Positions 1-8,488 of a stretch of DNA of 64,000 bases are shown here, one piece after another. The DNA is from CAYNUJ01 sp964621225. Lineage in GTDB: Bacteria > Bacteroidota > Ignavibacteria > Ignavibacteriales > Melioribacteraceae. The notes beneath the pieces were generated by a model. The model did no database searches. It saw only the letters and a program-made list of their open reading frames with translations, and had not been told where the DNA came from. The position numbers and the translations under genes were made by a program. Numbering within the stretch: the stretch's first letter is position 1; every line of letters begins with the position of its first letter. The DNA lies in contig CAZULK010000001.1 of NCBI GenBank assembly GCA_964621225.1, forward strand, positions 4,742 through 68,741. The letters are read 5' to 3'.

Positions 1-1
1 T

Positions 2-829
2 ATTCTTCCCGATGTTGATTCCGAAGCAAAAGAAGATCCACGATTGAGAATAGCTATTGTGGGAAAACCCAATGTAGGGAAATCATCATTAACAAATGCA
101 CTTTTGGGTTTTGATAGGAGTATTGTTACCGATATTCCGGGAACCACAAGGGATAGCATCGATTCTGTATTAAAATATTACGGCGAAGAGATTGTTTTGG
201 TTGATACGGCCGGTTTGAGGAAAAAGAAAAAAGTAAAGGAAAATATTGAGTTTTTTTCCACTGTTCGCACCCTTAGAGCATTGGCTGATTCCGACGTGGC
301 AATCATTATGATAGATGCCCAAACCGGCGTTGAAAAACAGGATATGAAAATTATTGACGAGGCAATCCGCAGAAGAAAGGGGATGATATTAGCTATCAAT
401 AAATGGGATACAATCGAAAAAGATTCGAATACGGCTCATAAATATGAAGAGGAAGTAAGAGATAAACTAAGCCAGTTGGATTATGTCCCATTGATATTTA
501 TTTCGGCAAAGACAAAACAAAGAATATATAAACTGATAGACCTTGCCAAAGCCGTTGCGGATGAGAGAAAGAAAAAAATTGAAACTGCAGTTTTGAATGA
601 AATACTTTTACCCGAATTTCAAAGGGTTACACCACCAGCAACACCGACCGGAAAAGAAGTAAAAATAAAATATATTACCCAAGTAGGTGAGAAGTATCCG
701 ATCTTTTTGATGTTCGCGAATAATTCAAAACATATACCGGATTCATACAAGCGGTTTGCCGAAAGAACAATTCGTTCGCATTTTGGGTTTTCCGGTGTCC
801 CGATGACAATTAGTTTTCGTGATAAATAA
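2..829 (+). CDS. der: GTPase Der (EngA), 3' part
   Basis: Der is a tandem-GTPase ribosome assembly factor that acts on the 50S subunit. The reading frame is open from base 2 without a start, so the gene continues upstream and only its second half lies here. Visible are a complete second G domain with P-loop GKPNVGKS, the G2/G3 region (TTRDS, then DTAGLRKK), the guanine-specificity motif NKWD, the SAK motif, and the C-terminal KH-like domain ending the protein. A TTG at 44 gives a plausible-looking internal start, but the in-frame upstream residues are open and match the linker between the two G domains, so I treat this as a gene cut by the window edge. The family identity is very secure. Confidence 0.95.
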   Translation: MLPDVDSEAKEDPRLRIAIVGKPNVGKSSLTNALLGFDRSIVTDIPGTTRDSIDSVLKYYGEEIVLVDTAGLRKKKKVKENIEFFSTVRTLRALADSDVAIIMIDAQTGVEKQDMKIIDEAIRRRKGMILAINKWDTIEKDSNTAHKYEEEVRDKLSQLDYVPLIFISAKTKQRIYKLIDLAKAVADERKKKIETAVLNEILLPEFQRVTPPATPTGKEVKIKYITQVGEKYPIFLMFANNSKHIPDSYKRFAERTIRSHFGFSGVPMTISFRDK

Positions 830-893
830 ACTTTTTCAGCAAAATATTATATAATCCCCATTTTCTTATATTTGTAGAAAAAATTTTACGTCT

Positions 894-2249
894 TTGTATA
901 ATAAAATAAAAAATATTGTTGTTGTGGGAGGTAATGCAGCCGGACCGGCTGCTGCCGCAAAGGCCAAGCGCACAAATCCCGATTGCGAAGTCATTCTATT
1001 CGAAGCATCACCTTTTATTTCCACCGGTACGTGTGAACTTCCTTATGTCCTTTCCGGTGAGGTTGAAGATGTTAATTCAATAGTTTTTTTCGATGAGAAA
1101 TCATTCGAAGAAAAAAAAGGAGTGAAAGTTTTCACACAACACAAAGTGCTTTCAATAAATAGATATGATAGAAGAATATTGGTGGAAGACCTCAAAACTT
1201 CTTCTCAAAAATCATTTGAATATGATAAATTAATTTTAACTACCGGATCGCTTGCCAGAAAAATTCCTGAACTGAATAAAAATTTGAAAAATGTATTTAA
1301 TTTGAAATCAGTTGGTGATTACCTAAAAATAAAGGATTTTCTTAATAAAAATTCTCTCAAGTCATTGGCAATAATCGGTTCAGGTTATATTGGGTTGGAA
1401 GCTGCAGAAGCATTTTCAAAACTTGGTTTTGATGTAACTTTATTCGATATTGAATCATTACCGCTACCAGGCGCAGAGCCGGAAATAAGGAATTTGATAT
1501 TCGAGAGAATAAATAAAGAAGTAAATTTTATCGGTGGCCAGAAGTTACGTTATAATATTGAAAATGACCGTTGTAAATCGATAACAGCCGGAAGTGAATT
1601 GATTGATACGGATATTGTATTAGTATCCATAGGAGTAAAGCCTAATACTTCTTTAGCAATTGATGCGGGCTTAAAAGTAGGTGATTCGGGAGGAATTAAA
1701 GTAAATAATAAGCTCCAAACCAGTGATCCGGATATTTACGCAGCGGGAGATAACATAGAAATTAAATTTGCAATAGCAAACAAGCATGGTCTGCTTCCTA
1801 TTGCTACACTGGCAAGGGATTTCGGTCATATAGCCGGTGCTAATGCTGCTGGAAGAAATGAATTTGTAAAACCTGTGCTGAAAAATATTGCAGTAAAAAT
1901 ATTTGATGATATTTATTCATCTGTTGGGTTGACAGAAGCGGAAGCGAAAAGTTCTCCGTTCGCTATTGATTCTGTGGTGGGAATCGCATATAATAAAGTT
2001 CATGTAATGCCGGAGAGTAGAAAAGTATTCGGAAAACTTGTATACGAAAAAAGAACCGGAAGGATTTTAGGTGGTTCTTTTTTAGGTGGGGAAGAAGTAA
2101 CAGGATATTCTAATTTATTAAGCGGATTTATAAAATTAAACGGAAGTATTTCGCAATTGGCTGAAACTAATTTCAACTATACTCCTCCCGCATCTCCGTT
2201 TATAAATATATTAACAATTTTAGCTAAAAAGGCTTTGAGGAAATTATGA
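894..2249 (+). CDS. FAD/NAD(P) disulfide oxidoreductase, CoA-disulfide reductase / NADH oxidase-like
   Basis: This 451-aa flavoprotein has an N-terminal FAD dinucleotide fold (VVGGNAAGPAAAAKAK), a second NAD(P)-binding fold (IIGSGYIGLEAAEAF), the FAD-closing motif IYAAGD, and a C-terminal dimerisation domain. The sequence ISTGTCELPY places a single cysteine (C47) where CoA-disulfide reductases and NADH oxidases carry their one redox-active cysteine. The family reduces CoA disulfide, persulfides or oxygen with NAD(P)H; which applies here cannot be read from sequence. The start is TTG, and a TATATTTG element at 867-874 sits 20 bp upstream and fits the Bacteroidota -7 consensus. The stop overlaps the upp start by 4 bp (ATGA), so the two are probably cotranscribed. 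Confidence 0.85.
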   Translation: MYNKIKNIVVVGGNAAGPAAAAKAKRTNPDCEVILFEASPFISTGTCELPYVLSGEVEDVNSIVFFDEKSFEEKKGVKVFTQHKVLSINRYDRRILVEDLKTSSQKSFEYDKLILTTGSLARKIPELNKNLKNVFNLKSVGDYLKIKDFLNKNSLKSLAIIGSGYIGLEAAEAFSKLGFDVTLFDIESLPLPGAEPEIRNLIFERINKEVNFIGGQKLRYNIENDRCKSITAGSELIDTDIVLVSIGVKPNTSLAIDAGLKVGDSGGIKVNNKLQTSDPDIYAAGDNIEIKFAIANKHGLLPIATLARDFGHIAGANAAGRNEFVKPVLKNIAVKIFDDIYSSVGLTEAEAKSSPFAIDSVVGIAYNKVHVMPESRKVFGKLVYEKRTGRILGGSFLGGEEVTGYSNLLSGFIKLNGSISQLAETNFNYTPPASPFINILTILAKKALRKL

Positions 2250-2872
2250 AAAACTTAACGGTAGTCGAAAATCCTTTGATAAAAAGGGATATTACTTATC
2301 TTAGAGATAAAGATACAAAGGAATACCAATTCCGGCTTGCGCTCAGAAGAATAGCATACTCTTTGGCAATAGAAATCAGCAAAACTTTCAAGTTGAGGGA
2401 AGTTGAAGTCGAAAGTCCTTTGGAAGTGACAAAAGGATATAGAATTGCTCATCAGATTGTACTGGTACCCGTTTTAAGAGCCGGGTTAAGTTTGGTGAAT
2501 TCTTTCGTTGAAATGATTCCCAATGCAAAAGTTGGGCACATCGGCTTAAAAAGAGATGAAGAAACTTTGGAACCCATTGAATATTATTATAAAACTCCGA
2601 AAGATCTCAATATATCCAAAGTTATTATTCTCGATCCGATGTTGGCTACCGGGGGAAGTGCTTCTGCTGCATGTACATTTTTAAAGGATAGGGGAGCGAA
2701 CGATATAGTTTTTGCCGGTCTCATTGCAGCACCGGAAGGCGTGGAAAAATTGAGTGGTGATCATCCCGATGTTCCCATTTTCATTGCATCACTTGATAGA
2801 CAATTAAATGAGAAAGGTTATATATTACCAGGGTTGGGCGACGCAGGAGACAGAACATTTGGTACGCTTTAA
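2246..2872 (+). CDS. upp: uracil phosphoribosyltransferase
   Basis: The product converts uracil and PRPP to UMP in pyrimidine salvage. At 208 aa it has the usual family length. The PRPP-binding segment is ILDPMLATGGSA, and the C-terminal stretch with YILPGLGDAGDRTFGT is characteristic of Upp. The N-terminal half carries the conserved LVPVLRAGLSLV segment. The start codon overlaps the preceding flavoprotein's stop (ATGA). The 3' end overlaps the next gene, which starts at a TTG inside upp. It is one of several nucleobase, nucleoside or deoxyribose salvage genes in this window. Confidence 0.96.
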   Translation: MKNLTVVENPLIKRDITYLRDKDTKEYQFRLALRRIAYSLAIEISKTFKLREVEVESPLEVTKGYRIAHQIVLVPVLRAGLSLVNSFVEMIPNAKVGHIGLKRDEETLEPIEYYYKTPKDLNISKVIILDPMLATGGSASAACTFLKDRGANDIVFAGLIAAPEGVEKLSGDHPDVPIFIASLDRQLNEKGYILPGLGDAGDRTFGTL

Positions 2873-3887
2873 ATTCTTAATTCTCATTTTTCTTTTAATT
2901 GTCTCTTCCTTAAAGGCTCAATCTTATCCGGATAGCAATATAGATTACTTGGTAAAGGCAGGTATTTGGAATATTTTGGTCAACAATTATTCCGAAGCTG
3001 AGAGGGATTTTACAATTCTGGAAAATTATTATCCTGATAATCCCCTTACATATCTCACGCTTGGAATTTTGGAAGTGGCTCGCAAAGGAGATGCAGACCA
3101 TGAGTGGGATAAGGCAAAGCTTGAAAAGTATAAAGAACGAGCTAATCATCTTGCCGATAGTCTGCTGGATCATGAGAGGAGCGATTGGAATTATTTCCTG
3201 AGTGGAGCATCATCAGGATTGGCAACTTTATCGAATTATTTATCCAAAGATTATTTTTCTCTCATTTTTGATGGATTATCTTCATTGGATAATTTTTCAG
3301 AATGTCTACGTTTGAATCCTAAATTTTATGCCGCAAATGTGGCTTTCGGGGCTTATAGATATTGGAAGAGTGATGCATTGCTTGCATACGATTGGTTGCC
3401 GTTTGTTTCCGATGAAAGGGAGCAAGGACGTAAACAATTGCTTGAGGGTGTTTCGGGATATTCCTATTTACAGAGCTTTGGAATGGAATCCCTAATTTGG
3501 ATGTCAATTCACGAAAAAAAATATGAATTGGCAATTAAGTATGCGGAGAGCCAACTGAAAATTTATCCGGATTCAAGATTATTTCTTTGGGCTCTGGCTC
3601 ATGCATTGCAAACAGATCACAAAAGAAAGGCTCTCGTTACATTTTACAAAATACTAAATTTATTCGAGAAAGATTCGATAAGTAATAATGTGAAATTCAT
3701 TCAAATAATGCATAAAACTGCAATGCTCCATCAAAGTTTAGGTGAATTGGAGCAAGCGTTATCCAATTGTGAAAAAGCGCTGAGTGTTGAGAATTTGACA
3801 TCCTACGAGGAAAGCCTTGTGAATGATAGACTCAAAAAATTGGAACAAATGAAAAAAAATTTAGTCGAATTGTTGAAAAGAAAATAA
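2859..3887 (+). CDS. exported tetratricopeptide-repeat protein
   Basis: I place the start at TTG 2859 because AGGAGA lies 8 nt upstream (2845-2850) and the translation then begins with a signal peptide (charged VRFKF, a hydrophobic LILIFLLIVSS core, and a SLKAQ cleavage-like site). A longer frame from ATG 2808 would put a polar segment before the signal peptide and is unlikely. The mature protein is mostly paired helices with TPR-like spacing (for example NYSEAERDFTILENYYPDNP, and a clear repeat near the end with LGELEQALSNCEKALS). TPR proteins are scaffolds, so no specific role can be given. It overlaps upp by 14 bp and is probably translationally coupled. It probably acts in the periplasm or on the outer membrane. 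Confidence 0.75.
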   Translation: MVRFKFLILIFLLIVSSLKAQSYPDSNIDYLVKAGIWNILVNNYSEAERDFTILENYYPDNPLTYLTLGILEVARKGDADHEWDKAKLEKYKERANHLADSLLDHERSDWNYFLSGASSGLATLSNYLSKDYFSLIFDGLSSLDNFSECLRLNPKFYAANVAFGAYRYWKSDALLAYDWLPFVSDEREQGRKQLLEGVSGYSYLQSFGMESLIWMSIHEKKYELAIKYAESQLKIYPDSRLFLWALAHALQTDHKRKALVTFYKILNLFEKDSISNNVKFIQIMHKTAMLHQSLGELEQALSNCEKALSVENLTSYEESLVNDRLKKLEQMKKNLVELLKRK

Positions 3888-3927
3888 TTTACCTTGATTT
3901 TCTAATTTTATTTCTCATTATTTAAGT

Positions 3928-6096
3928 ATGGCAAATATAGAGGTTGATAGCGAAAAATTATTGAATGATCTTCTCGAAACATGCGAAAAGAATCTTAAAG
4001 TTGTTGATAAAGCACTGATTGAGAAGGCGTTCCGTCTAAGCTCCGAAGCACACAAAAATCACTTTCGTGCTTCCGGGGAGCCATACATTACCCATCCTAT
4101 TGAAGTTGCGCATATCATTGCCAGAGAAATTCCCTTGGACGATGTCTCTGTGGTAGCTGCCTTGCTCCACGATGTTGTTGAAGACACTGATTACGATCTC
4201 GATTTTATCAAAAAAGAATTCGGAGATACAGTTGCAGAAATAGTTGACGGTGTAACTAAAATCTCCGGAGTATTTAAAGGCCGCGATATAACCCAAGCGG
4301 AAAATTATAGAAAAATGCTCCTTTCGATGGTTAAAGATATAAGGGTTATTCTTGTAAAGTTTGCGGATCGTCTTCACAATATGCGTACTTTGGAGCATAT
4401 GCCTATGGAAAAGCAGCGGCGAATAGCCAAGGAAACTTTGGAAATTTATGCTCCCTTCGTTCACAGATTCGGGCTGGGAAGAGTAAAGTGGGAATTGGAA
4501 GATTTGGCGTTCAAGTATTTAAACAGACAAGCATACGAAGAAATAGCTCAACAAATAAAAGATAAGCGAAATGAGAGGGAAGCATACATAGATAAGTTTG
4601 TGAAACCGATAAAAGCAAAATTGGACGAGCACGGTTTCAAATATGAGATGCGTGGCAGACCGAAGCATCTTTACAGTATTTACCGAAAGATGATAAAGCG
4701 GAATACCACTTTAGATCAAATTTACGACCTCTTCGCTATTAGAATAATTTTGGAAGAAAATGATCCGCATAAATGTTTCTATGTTTTGGGGATAGTAAAT
4801 GAAATTTATAAACCAATTCCGGATAGATTGAAGGATTATATCTCGATTCCCAAAAAAAATAATTATCAGTCGTTGCATACTACCGTTGTTGGACCTGACG
4901 GAAGACTGGTTGAAGTTCAAATAAGAACCAGGGCAATGGATGAAGTAGCTGAAAAAGGTGTTGCGGCTCATTGGAGATACAAAGAAGGGAATGTGGATAA
5001 GGATAGGGAAATTGAAGATTGGGTAAACTGGGTGCGGGATATTTTTGAAACCACTGAAAAGGATGAAGCTACCAAAGAGTTAATGGATTCATTCAAACTG
5101 AATCTATATCAAGATGAAATTTATGTTTTTACTCCTGACGGCGATTTATTACGTCTTCCGATAAAATCAACTCCGGTCGATTTTGCATTCCAAATACACA
5201 CTAAAGTCGGATATCATTGTATCGGAGCAAAGGTAAATGGAAAGATTGTTCCTTTGAATACCGAACTTCATTCCGGGGATCAGGTGCAGATTTTAACTTC
5301 CAAAAATCAACATCCAAATCCCAGTTGGCTGGAATTCATTCAAACACACAAAGCAAAGGAAAATGTCCGGAAATACATCAACAAAGAAGAAGAAAAATTA
5401 GCCGAGGAAGGAAAGGAAAAGTGGGAGAAAAAAATAAAGAAATTGAAACTTTCCTTCTCCAACGACGATGTAATAAAATTAGCAGTAAAATTAAAATTCG
5501 ATAATTCGAAAGAGTTTTTCAAGGCAATTGCCAGGGAGCAAATTGACATTGATCAAATTCTGAATCCGGAGTTTGAAAAGGAAACGGATGAAAACAAAGG
5601 TGATCTGGAATTTGATAAATTTGTAACTACGGCAAGAGCCTCGGTTGGAGGAATAGTTGTTGAAGGGGAGCATAAAGGAATTGAATACCATTATGCAAAA
5701 TGTTGCAATCCTATTCCCGGTGATCCCATAGTAGGATTTATAACCATCGGAGAAGGGATTAAAATTCATAGAAAAGATTGCAACAATCTTTTAAAAATGA
5801 TAGAAAACAAAAATGACCGTTTGGTGCCCGTGGCATGGCCTTCAGTGGAAGGTAAATTATTCGTTGCCGGAATTAAAATAAGAGGGGAAGATAAACCAGG
5901 AATATTGAACGATATCTCCAATTCCATTACAAATTACAAATCGACAAATATTAAATCGGTTAATATTTTCTCTCACGATTCAATATTCGAAGGATCAATT
6001 GCGGTATATGTTTCGGATTTAGGGCATTTAAACAGATTGATAGAGCGGTTAAAAAATTCACCCGGTGTCTTTAGTGTGGAGAGGTTCCAGCCGTAA
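3928..6096 (+). CDS. rel: bifunctional (p)ppGpp synthetase/hydrolase Rel/SpoT
   Basis: This 722-aa protein controls the stringent-response alarmone. Domains run in the usual order: an HD hydrolase domain with the intact HDVVED motif (H81, D82, E85, D86), a synthetase domain (RGRPKHLYSIYRKM, then NNYQSLHTTV and VEVQIRT), a TGS domain (VFTPDGDLLRLP), a zinc-finger/helical region (YHYAKCCNPIPGD) and a C-terminal ACT domain (GEDKPGILNDISN). Both catalytic domains look intact, so one enzyme probably both makes and degrades (p)ppGpp, as is usual outside gamma- and betaproteobacteria. Its stop overlaps the ruvX start by 1 bp (TAATG). No clear promoter was found in the 40 bp upstream. Confidence 0.97.
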   Translation: MANIEVDSEKLLNDLLETCEKNLKVVDKALIEKAFRLSSEAHKNHFRASGEPYITHPIEVAHIIAREIPLDDVSVVAALLHDVVEDTDYDLDFIKKEFGDTVAEIVDGVTKISGVFKGRDITQAENYRKMLLSMVKDIRVILVKFADRLHNMRTLEHMPMEKQRRIAKETLEIYAPFVHRFGLGRVKWELEDLAFKYLNRQAYEEIAQQIKDKRNEREAYIDKFVKPIKAKLDEHGFKYEMRGRPKHLYSIYRKMIKRNTTLDQIYDLFAIRIILEENDPHKCFYVLGIVNEIYKPIPDRLKDYISIPKKNNYQSLHTTVVGPDGRLVEVQIRTRAMDEVAEKGVAAHWRYKEGNVDKDREIEDWVNWVRDIFETTEKDEATKELMDSFKLNLYQDEIYVFTPDGDLLRLPIKSTPVDFAFQIHTKVGYHCIGAKVNGKIVPLNTELHSGDQVQILTSKNQHPNPSWLEFIQTHKAKENVRKYINKEEEKLAEEGKEKWEKKIKKLKLSFSNDDVIKLAVKLKFDNSKEFFKAIAREQIDIDQILNPEFEKETDENKGDLEFDKFVTTARASVGGIVVEGEHKGIEYHYAKCCNPIPGDPIVGFITIGEGIKIHRKDCNNLLKMIENKNDRLVPVAWPSVEGKLFVAGIKIRGEDKPGILNDISNSITNYKSTNIKSVNIFSHDSIFEGSIAVYVSDLGHLNRLIERLKNSPGVFSVERFQP

Positions 6097-6515
6097 TGGA
6101 AAAAAGAATTTTGGCAATTGATTATGGAGCAAGACGGGTTGGAATTGCCGTAAGTGATCCGATGAATATATTTGCTATTCCACTTGAAACTTTGGATAAT
6201 GATCAAAAATTATTCAAAAACATTTTATCGATAATTGAAGAAAAAAATATCGGACGGATCATAATCGGCTATCCTCTAAAAGAAAGCGGGGAAAGATCCG
6301 GCAGTACGGAATTGGTAGAAAAATTCAGAGAAGAATTGGAAAGAAAAACTGATTTGCCGATTGAATATATTGATGAAAGATATTCCAGCGAAATTGCTAA
6401 GGATCATATTATTCAGTCAATTCCCTCCAAGAAAAAAAGGAGAAATAAAAAAAATGTAGATATGCGGGCGGCGGCAGTTTTTCTGACGGATTACTTAAAC
6501 TCGGTGAAAAAATGA
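6096..6515 (+). CDS. ruvX: RuvX/YqgF-type RNase H-like nuclease (16S pre-rRNA processing / Holliday junction resolvase family)
   Basis: This 139-aa protein begins LAIDYGARRVGIAVSDP, the hallmark RNase H-fold strand with the catalytic Asp and the GxxRxGxA loop. It continues with IIIGYPL and the IDERYSS segment carrying the second acidic residue, then an RxxKKNVDMRAAAVFL tail. YqgF proteins process the 5' end of 16S rRNA and were originally predicted as Holliday-junction resolvases. Translation is coupled to rel by TAATG. The length is normal for the family. Confidence 0.93.
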   Translation: MEKRILAIDYGARRVGIAVSDPMNIFAIPLETLDNDQKLFKNILSIIEEKNIGRIIIGYPLKESGERSGSTELVEKFREELERKTDLPIEYIDERYSSEIAKDHIIQSIPSKKKRRNKKNVDMRAAAVFLTDYLNSVKK

Positions 6516-6538
6516 TAATATTTTTTCAAAGAATTAAA

Positions 6539-6569
6539 TTGACATTCATATCTATAAAGATTATTTTCG
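6539..6569 (+). promoter_or_regulatory. promoter of the microcompartment shell operon
   Basis: TTGACA at 6539-6544, a 17-bp spacer and TATTTTCG at 6562-6569 make a near-ideal -35/-10 pair in front of the two BMC shell genes. The same layout recurs at 58790 (minus), 58830, 38397 and 26736, which supports it as this organism's housekeeping promoter. The expected transcript start is about 25-30 bp before the shell gene's ribosome site (GGGAG at 6591-6595). Confidence 0.6.
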
Positions 6570-6602
6570 AATAGAATTTTCACTAAATTTGGGAGCAATT
6601 AT

Positions 6603-6881
6603 ATGACTTTAGACGCTTTAGGAATGATTGAAACCAAAGGTTTGGTTGGTTCTATAGAAGCTGCAGATGCAATGGTTAAAGCAGCTAAAGTGGAACTTCT
6701 TGGAAAAGAAACAATTGGTGGCGGATATGTAACCGTTATGGTTCGTGGTGATGTGGGAGCAGTTAAGGCTGCTACAGATGCCGGTGCTGCCGCAGCTCAA
6801 AGAGTTGGCGAATTGGTTTCTGTTCACGTGATTCCGCGTCCTCACAGCGATGTTGAATTAATTTTACCTAAAAGGAAATAA
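6603..6881 (+). CDS. bacterial microcompartment hexameric shell protein (BMC-H, EutM/PduA-like)
   Basis: At 92 aa this is a single canonical BMC domain: ALGMIETKGLVGSIEAADAM at the start, the KAAKVELL strand, GDVGAVKAATDAGAAAA in the middle and VHVIPRPH near the end. Such proteins form cyclic hexamers that tile the facets of a protein-walled organelle around an aldehyde-producing pathway. It is preceded by its own promoter and GGGAG ribosome site and followed 13 bp later by a second BMC-H gene. No pentamer (EutN/CcmL-type), trimer or aldehyde dehydrogenase gene is in the window, so the rest of the shell must lie elsewhere. The likely cargo here is the extended DeoC at 15522. Confidence 0.96.
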   Translation: MTLDALGMIETKGLVGSIEAADAMVKAAKVELLGKETIGGGYVTVMVRGDVGAVKAATDAGAAAAQRVGELVSVHVIPRPHSDVELILPKRK

Positions 6882-6894
6882 CCATTTCTGAAAT

Positions 6895-7521
6895 ATGAAA
6901 TTTGCATTAGGTCTTATAGAAACCAAGGGTTTGGTGGGAGCCATCGAAGCTGCGGATGCTATGGTTAAAGCAGCACAAGTTAAATTGGTAGCCAAGGAAA
7001 TTGTAACCGGAGCACTCGTTAATGTACGCGTTGAAGGTGAAGTGGCTGCAGTAAAATCTGCTGTGGATGCCGGTGCGGCGGCGGCTCAAAGAGTCGGTCA
7101 ATTGGTTTCTGCCCATGTAATTCCTCGACCCGATGATCAACTGGATGGTATGTTATCCAGAGTTGAACAGGAGAAGGAGGTAAAATCAAAAACTCCTTCC
7201 AAAGTCAAAGAGGAAGAAGAAATAGTTGTTGAACCGGCTGAACCGGAAGTATTTATTATTCAGTCCGATGTTATTGATGCTAAGGTTGAAGCCGAAGATG
7301 ACGAATTGAAAGAAGAGGATTTAGTTGATGATAAAACCGAAGAAGATGAAGAGCAATCTTTGTTCGATTCGGATATTCCTACAACCGAAGAACTTCAAAA
7401 ACTCAACGTTCATCAATTACGTCATTTGGCAAGAAGTTACGACAATTTCCCGATTAAAGGAAGGGAAATATCGAAAGCTAACCGCCAAACATTGATCGAC
7501 TATTTCAACAAAATGAGATAA
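6895..7521 (+). CDS. BMC-H shell protein with acidic linker and Rho_N/SAP-like C-terminal domain
   Basis: Residues 1-85 are a BMC domain closely similar to the upstream shell protein (LGLIETKGLVGAIEAADAM, then AAQRVGQLVSAHVIPRP). Residues about 95-160 form a charged, Glu/Asp-rich, probably disordered linker. Residues about 163-208 look like a small helical Rho_N/SAP-type domain (LQKLNVHQLRHLAR, then KANRQTLIDYF), a fold usually linked to nucleic-acid binding. In enteric systems EutK and PduK are shell proteins with C-terminal extensions, and the EutK tail is a helix-turn-helix, so this is a different solution to the same layout. The gene is cotranscribed with the preceding shell gene and ends at a strong terminator. 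The BMC call is certain; nucleic-acid binding is inference. Confidence 0.92.
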   Translation: MKFALGLIETKGLVGAIEAADAMVKAAQVKLVAKEIVTGALVNVRVEGEVAAVKSAVDAGAAAAQRVGQLVSAHVIPRPDDQLDGMLSRVEQEKEVKSKTPSKVKEEEEIVVEPAEPEVFIIQSDVIDAKVEAEDDELKEEDLVDDKTEEDEEQSLFDSDIPTTEELQKLNVHQLRHLARSYDNFPIKGREISKANRQTLIDYFNKMR

Positions 7522-7539
7522 ACAAAAATTTAATCCCTA

Positions 7540-7566
7540 AACCCCACTTTCCGTGGGGTTTTTTTA
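7540..7566 (+). terminator. rho-independent terminator after the shell operon
   Basis: An 8-bp stem (AACCCCAC at 7540-7547 pairing with GTGGGGTT at 7553-7560), a 5-nt loop TTTCC and a following T tract lie 18 bp after the second shell gene. It isolates the two-gene BMC operon from the YbbR gene downstream. Confidence 0.88.
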
Positions 7567-7575
7567 TATTTGAAC

Positions 7576-8487
7576 ATGAAAAAGAAATTTTTAACCATTT
7601 CGATGTTTGCTGTCCTCTCAATTTTGTTGTGGATTTTCGTATCTCTTTCGAACGAATATTTCACAACATTCTCTGTGCCAATCAAATATATAAATGTACC
7701 TGAAGGGTACTTGGTAACTAATAGTTCAGCCGACGACATTGCACTGAGTATTAAAGGGAATGGATGGTCATTAGCTCAAATCTCCTTTGGTAGGGAAGCA
7801 TCCTTCTTGATTGATGTTAAAGGGGAGTTGGGAAAGCAAACTGCATTAATACGAAATCAAATGAACAATAATTCCTGGATCAGTTCAAATTTACAGCTGA
7901 TTGAAATCACTCCCAATATTGTTTCCTTCAATGTGGAAAAATTATTTGAAAAAAAGGTATCGGTAGAACCAAAATTTAAGTTCTCCGTTGCGGACGGTTA
8001 CGGATTAGTTTCCAAATTAACAATGGAACCTGACTCGGTTGAAATATCCGGATCAAAAAACAGTTTGAATAAAATTTCTGTAATAAGAACTATAGAAAAA
8101 GATTTTGGCAAATTAAATGCTTCTCTCCAAACATTTATTGATCTTCAAAAAATTAAGGATATTCATGCTACGCCTTCCAAGGTAAAAATTAATATTGATA
8201 TCGAAAAGATAGTAGATAAAACAATAGAGAATATTGAGGTAAAAACAATCAATGTTCCCAAACGGCAAACTCTGGAAATAATTCCGACAAAAATAAAAAT
8301 TGTGCTGCGAGGGGGATTGAATAAACTTGCTTTGATAACGGAAAAAGATTTACAAGCTTTTGCTGATTTTAATGATGCAATCAGAGATACTTTGGGAACT
8401 ATAGAACCCAAGATTATTCCTCCGGAATATATGGAGGTATTGGACGTTACACCGAAAAAATTAAAATATATAATTAAAAAGTATTGA
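7576..8487 (+). CDS. YbbR-domain (CdaR-like) membrane-anchored protein
   Basis: The protein has an N-terminal transmembrane anchor (FLTISMFAVLSILLWIFVSL) and then extracytoplasmic YbbR-type beta repeats. Visible repeat starts include FSVPIKYINVPEGYLV, the VSVEPKFKFSVADGYGL block, and a third near IENIEVKTINVP. In Firmicutes YbbR/CdaR regulates the diadenylate cyclase CdaA and sits in its operon; no cdaA is seen here, so a c-di-AMP link is only inferred. I use ATG 7576; a TTG two codons earlier (7570) lies almost on the terminator. TATATTTG at 7565-7572 resembles a -7 element but is too close to the start to be convincing. It is followed 1 bp later by tmk. Confidence 0.75.
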   Translation: MKKKFLTISMFAVLSILLWIFVSLSNEYFTTFSVPIKYINVPEGYLVTNSSADDIALSIKGNGWSLAQISFGREASFLIDVKGELGKQTALIRNQMNNNSWISSNLQLIEITPNIVSFNVEKLFEKKVSVEPKFKFSVADGYGLVSKLTMEPDSVEISGSKNSLNKISVIRTIEKDFGKLNASLQTFIDLQKIKDIHATPSKVKINIDIEKIVDKTIENIEVKTINVPKRQTLEIIPTKIKIVLRGGLNKLALITEKDLQAFADFNDAIRDTLGTIEPKIIPPEYMEVLDVTPKKLKYIIKKY

Positions 8488-8488
8488 T

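Noticed and set aside
4036..4464. 142-codon open frame on the minus strand opposite rel
   Set aside because: Overlaps the conserved HD domain of rel and has no recognisable motif or ribosome site.
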